Part shown: positions 61,159 through 64,000 of the stretch, piece by piece
Numbering within the stretch: position 1 is the stretch's first letter
Layout: every line of letters starts with the position of its first letter
Source: Bacteroidota bacterium
Lineage (GTDB): Bacteria > Bacteroidota > Ignavibacteria > Tepidaquicellales > Tepidaquicellaceae
Reading direction: 5' to 3'
NCBI GenBank assembly: GCA_018266835.1
Contig: JAFDZP010000001.1
Coordinates: forward strand, 363,667-427,666
Length of the DNA: 64,000 nt
Program-made: the position numbers and the translations under genes
The notes under the pieces: model-generated
Told to the model about the DNA's origin: nothing
Databases searched by the model: none
What the model saw: only the letters and a program-made list of their open reading frames with translations

Positions 61159-64000
61159 GATAAGCATCATTCTTTTTGTTTCAATGAAATCCAGAGATTC
61201 GAGTCTGTAGAAATATATTCCGCTGGCTAATGCAGATGCGTTGAAGTCAACTGAATACACTCCCGGAGTTTTTATTTCGCTCACTAATTTAGCAACTTCT
61301 TTTCCTACTACATCATAAATTCTCAGAGTTACAAATCCTTGTTTAGGAATTGAGAAATTTATTTTTGTGGTCGGGTTGAACGGATTCGGATAATTCTGAG
61401 CAAGCTCATATTTATCCGGGGCTAATGTTAACTGATTCCCTACTCCTGTTATAAGACCTGCTGTAATATTATCAATGTAAAGATTATTTCCATATGCGCT
61501 TTTTGCAGTGAACCTTACTTTATTGGTTCCTGTTGGCATTGCAATTATCTTTGTTGCCCATTGAGTTGCAGTAGGAGTAAATGATGAAGTTGAAGACACT
61601 GTTGACATTACAGGTGTTGAGTTATATCCTGAGGTCAAAGCAGTTGACTGATACATTCCAAGTAATCTGCTCCATGTTGTTCCGGCATCTGTTGATGTTT
61701 CGACTATACATGAATCAATAGCCGTTGCAGAGTAATACGCAGCGGCGACATTAAATCTTAAATAATTATTTGGTGCTGTTGCAGCCGGAAACTGATTTGA
61801 AGTCATTGTCTGCGCTCCGGTTGTAGCAGTAGCTGTCCAGAAGTCATACTTGGCAGATGCAGTTCCGTTTCCATAACCACCGACGGTTGCTCTTGTCCAG
61901 TACATTGTACCGGAACCTGTTAACGACCATTCAGCCGGGGGGAATGTTGCATTTTCAAAAGTTTCGTTCAACGGCAGCATACCGACTCTTCTTAAAGTAA
62001 TATTTCGTGTTTCACTTGATGCTAATGAGTCTGTTGCACTTCTGTATGCATAAACTCTCCACTGACCAGCAATTGAATCACCCCTTGCTACTCCCAGTCC
62101 CTGAAGTAAGCCATCCAATGAGGAATTAACAATGTTTACGTTTGAATCAAGACCGCTATTATCAGCTGCAATAACTATTTTCGGTGCAGTTGAAAAACTT
62201 GGTGATGCAAACATAAATTTATAGCTTGCACCTGTTCCTGATTTGTTCCATTTAATGTTAACGTTACCGTTATCGTTCGGAGCAGTAATGATTGTTGTAT
62301 TGTTTGCAGGAGTTACCAGACTGAATGGTGCTAAGCTTATCTGGCTTCTTCTGAATGTAATTGCTCTTGGTCCGTTTGTAGCTTTCATTGAATCAGGTCC
62401 GGGCGCATTCGGTGCTTTGAAAGCCCAAACATCCCATTGGCCGACTGCTGAATCAGTTGCGCTTCCGTTTGCAGTCCATCCGTTTGAAGCAAGTAAAGCA
62501 TCTAATGCTCCAAGAGTTGTTGTATAGCTGTTAACGGCTGAAGAAATTGTTAACTTTCTTGTTGAAGTCGTCGGACTTCCAAAAATAAATTTATAGCTTG
62601 CTCCTGTTGATGATGTATCCCATGTAATTGTTACAGGAGTTGTTGAACCTGCTACAGTTACAATTCTTGTAGATGCAGGAGGTGTTTGCAGATTGAAAGC
62701 GTTCAAAGGATATGAAGCCAATCTTCTGTATGCTGCTGCTAAGTTTATTAATCCTTTTCCGTAATTATTATCTTCGCCTGCTGCGCCTAAATCTGTACAT
62801 GTTGAAAATATTACTGCTTTAATTTGTTTACCTGTCATGTAAGGCGCAACGCTTTTTAATAAAGCAATTGCTCCGCCTACGTGAGGTGATGCCATTGAAG
62901 TTCCGTCAATAGAGTAATATGTATTTCCTGCACCGCAAGAACTTATGCTTACACCCGGTGCAGATACTTCAGGTTTAATTGCTAAAGTTCCAACGCCACC
63001 GCAAATTGATGGTCCTCGGCTGGAGAATGATGCAATAGGATATCCTGCCTGATTTCCGTCAACTGCGCCTACGCACATTACATTGATTGAATCTAAGTTA
63101 ATATTTTTAGGCGGTGTGATTGATGATGCAGAAGGTCCTGAATTACCTGCGGAAAATACTACACCTGTTCCGATTGCTTCTACGTTTACTAATAGTGTTC
63201 TGTAAATTGAAGTAGCGCACTGGTCCCCTGCGTTTGGGTCCTGCCATGAACAGCTGATTGCATCCGGATAATCCATTGTTGCAATATTGCTGTCAGGATT
63301 CATTGCCCACTGAAAAGCTGTTATGTTGTTTGTAGGATAAACTGCGCCGGGGCAATCTGTAACTGCGGCTGCCATCCATCTGGAGTCAGGTGAAACACCA
63401 ACAGTATCTCCTGAAGCTGTTCTGCCTGTCATAATTCCCATAGTATGCGAGCCGTGATAATCGGTTCCGCAAGGAGCCGGAAAATTTACATTTGGGGTTT
63501 GTACATTCAGCCATGAATGGTACCATGGTCTTCCGTTATTTCCCCACCATCTTGAATTTAATGCTGCGTGCGTTCCGTTAACACCGTTATCAATGTTCAT
63601 AACGGTTGTTCCCTGACCTGTGAATCCCATTCTCCATACGGAGTCAGCTTTGATAACTTTTAAGTTTGAGTTAGCTGCTTCGGTATGAAGTTCCATCATA
63701 GGCGTTGGGTTTAGCGGTTTATCCATAGTTAACTCATCGTCCAGGTCCATCATTTCTATATCATTTCTTAAAGCCAGCTGATTTATAATTTCAGTTGTGG
63801 CTTTCATATAAACTAAGTTTACAATCCAGTACCCTGCATACTCAGAAACCTTTCCGATATTTTTCTGAGAGTTTAAATAATCAAGTAAAGGTCCCTGAGT
63901 ATTTCTTGCAATATCCACTAATGCTGTAATTACTGTTTGATATCTGAATTGCAGACTTGCGTTCATCCTATAAAGGTCAGCATCCATCTGTTCGATGTTG
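61153..64000 (-). CDS. T9SS-secreted subtilisin-like (S8) serine protease, 5' end outside window
   Basis: The frame is open to the right edge of the window, so the N-terminus and signal peptide are missing. Numbering from the internal Met at 63987: an I9-like propeptide (about 20-90), then the S8 domain with the full triad Asp133 (MNIDNG), His178 (DYHGSHTMG) and Ser364 (DGTSMASPHVGG), with the oxyanion Asn282 in SAGNSG. Two SusE-like modules (about 432-545 and 553-660) are followed by a MAM/jellyroll-like domain (about 665-850), then a T9SS type A domain (QNYPNPFNPTTKI; end KRMMLIK). An exported protease; the SusE-like modules may target it to a glycan or protein partner. Confidence 0.9.
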   Translation of the reverse strand, partial: NIEQMDADLYRMNASLQFRYQTVITALVDIARNTQGPLLDYLNSQKNIGKVSEYAGYWIVNLVYMKATTEIINQLALRNDIEMMDLDDELTMDKPLNPTPMMELHTEAANSNLKVIKADSVWRMGFTGQGTTVMNIDNGVNGTHAALNSRWWGNNGRPWYHSWLNVQTPNVNFPAPCGTDYHGSHTMGIMTGRTASGDTVGVSPDSRWMAAAVTDCPGAVYPTNNITAFQWAMNPDSNIATMDYPDAISCSWQDPNAGDQCATSIYRTLLVNVEAIGTGVVFSAGNSGPSASSITPPKNINLDSINVMCVGAVDGNQAGYPIASFSSRGPSICGGVGTLAIKPEVSAPGVSISSCGAGNTYYSIDGTSMASPHVGGAIALLKSVAPYMTGKQIKAVIFSTCTDLGAAGEDNNYGKGLINLAAAYRRLASYPLNAFNLQTPPASTRIVTVAGSTTPVTITWDTSSTGASYKFIFGSPTTSTRKLTISSAVNSYTTTLGALDALLASNGWTANGSATDSAVGQWDVWAFKAPNAPGPDSMKATNGPRAITFRRSQISLAPFSLVTPANNTTIITAPNDNGNVNIKWNKSGTGASYKFMFASPSFSTAPKIVIAADNSGLDSNVNIVNSSLDGLLQGLGVARGDSIAGQWRVYAYRSATDSLASSETRNITLRRVGMLPLNETFENATFPPAEWSLTGSGTMYWTRATVGGYGNGTASAKYDFWTATATTGAQTMTSNQFPAATAPNNYLRFNVAAAYYSATAIDSCIVETSTDAGTTWSRLLGMYQSTALTSGYNSTPVMSTVSSTSSFTPTATQWATKIIAMPTGTNKVRFTAKSAYGNNLYIDNITAGLITGVGNQLTLAPDKYELAQNYPNPFNPTTKINFSIPKQGFVTLRIYDVVGKEVAKLVSEIKTPGVYSVDFNASALASGIYFYRLESLDFIETKRMMLIK

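Overview
The window is AT-rich bacterial chromosome from the Bacteroidota/Chlorobiota-Ignavibacteriota side of the FCB group. Three things point there. Eleven predicted secreted proteins end in a type A C-terminal sorting domain of the type IX secretion system (T9SS; core motif like NYPNPFNPTT followed by a final -KKM-LVK). YidC has the large periplasmic domain typical of Gram-negative bacteria. Many starts lack a clear Shine-Dalgarno sequence. The exact phylum is inference. No rRNA, tRNA, CRISPR array, transposase or prophage was recognised.

Layout. 1-8.0 kb: rodA, dcd and pyrF, then a peptide/oligopeptide ABC importer whose lipoprotein binding subunit and two permeases are separated by an NlpC/P60 peptidoglycan hydrolase. 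8.2-8.6 kb: tmRNA (ssrA) with its terminator. 8.6-15.0 kb, minus strand: hisS, an unknown gene, lgt, rpmH, rnpA, yidD, yidC and a GT9 glycosyltransferase. In this cluster the 52-codon rpmH (12122-12280) was found by hand, and rnpA starts inside it in another frame. 15.4-18.1 kb: a small membrane protein and a large secreted propeller protein with one heme-c motif. 18.6-28.1 kb: four tandem paralogous ~730-residue T9SS beta-propeller proteins. 28.2-32.2 kb: a receiver/histidine-kinase protein and glycine dehydrogenase (gcvP). 32.3-35 kb: a DUF433/DUF5615 toxin-antitoxin-like pair, a leucine-carboxyl-methyltransferase-like enzyme, and a CADD-like protein with the residues expected of a self-sacrificing p-aminobenzoate synthase. 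34.7-40 kb: a tight run of CoA-binding protein, DUF2723 membrane glycosyltransferase, BamA/Omp85-like barrel, rsmE and a barrel protein. 40.2-43.8 kb: a diheme lipoprotein cytochrome and an isolated nuoK-nuoL pair. 43.9-53.7 kb: mixed housekeeping and envelope genes (DinB-like, EamA-like, T9SS esterase, DUF3467, LptF/LptG permease, CMD protein, TolB-like lipoprotein, PfkB kinase, recO, htrA/degP). 54.0-64.0 kb: five more T9SS cargo genes, including one that is little more than a signal peptide plus sorting domain, a sialidase-like protein, and a subtilase that runs off the window edge.

How the genes fit together: the dominant theme is the cell envelope and secretion. It covers wall elongation (RodA), wall hydrolysis, lipoprotein maturation (Lgt), membrane insertion (YidC/YidD), outer membrane biogenesis (BamA-like, LptF/G), periplasmic quality control (HtrA) and many T9SS cargoes. 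No T9SS machinery gene lies in the window. Intergenic DNA is rich in palindromic REP-like elements, duplicated terminator hairpins, and arrays with a 7-bp period that often abut stop codons. The strongest unusual observation is the out-of-frame rpmH/rnpA overlap.
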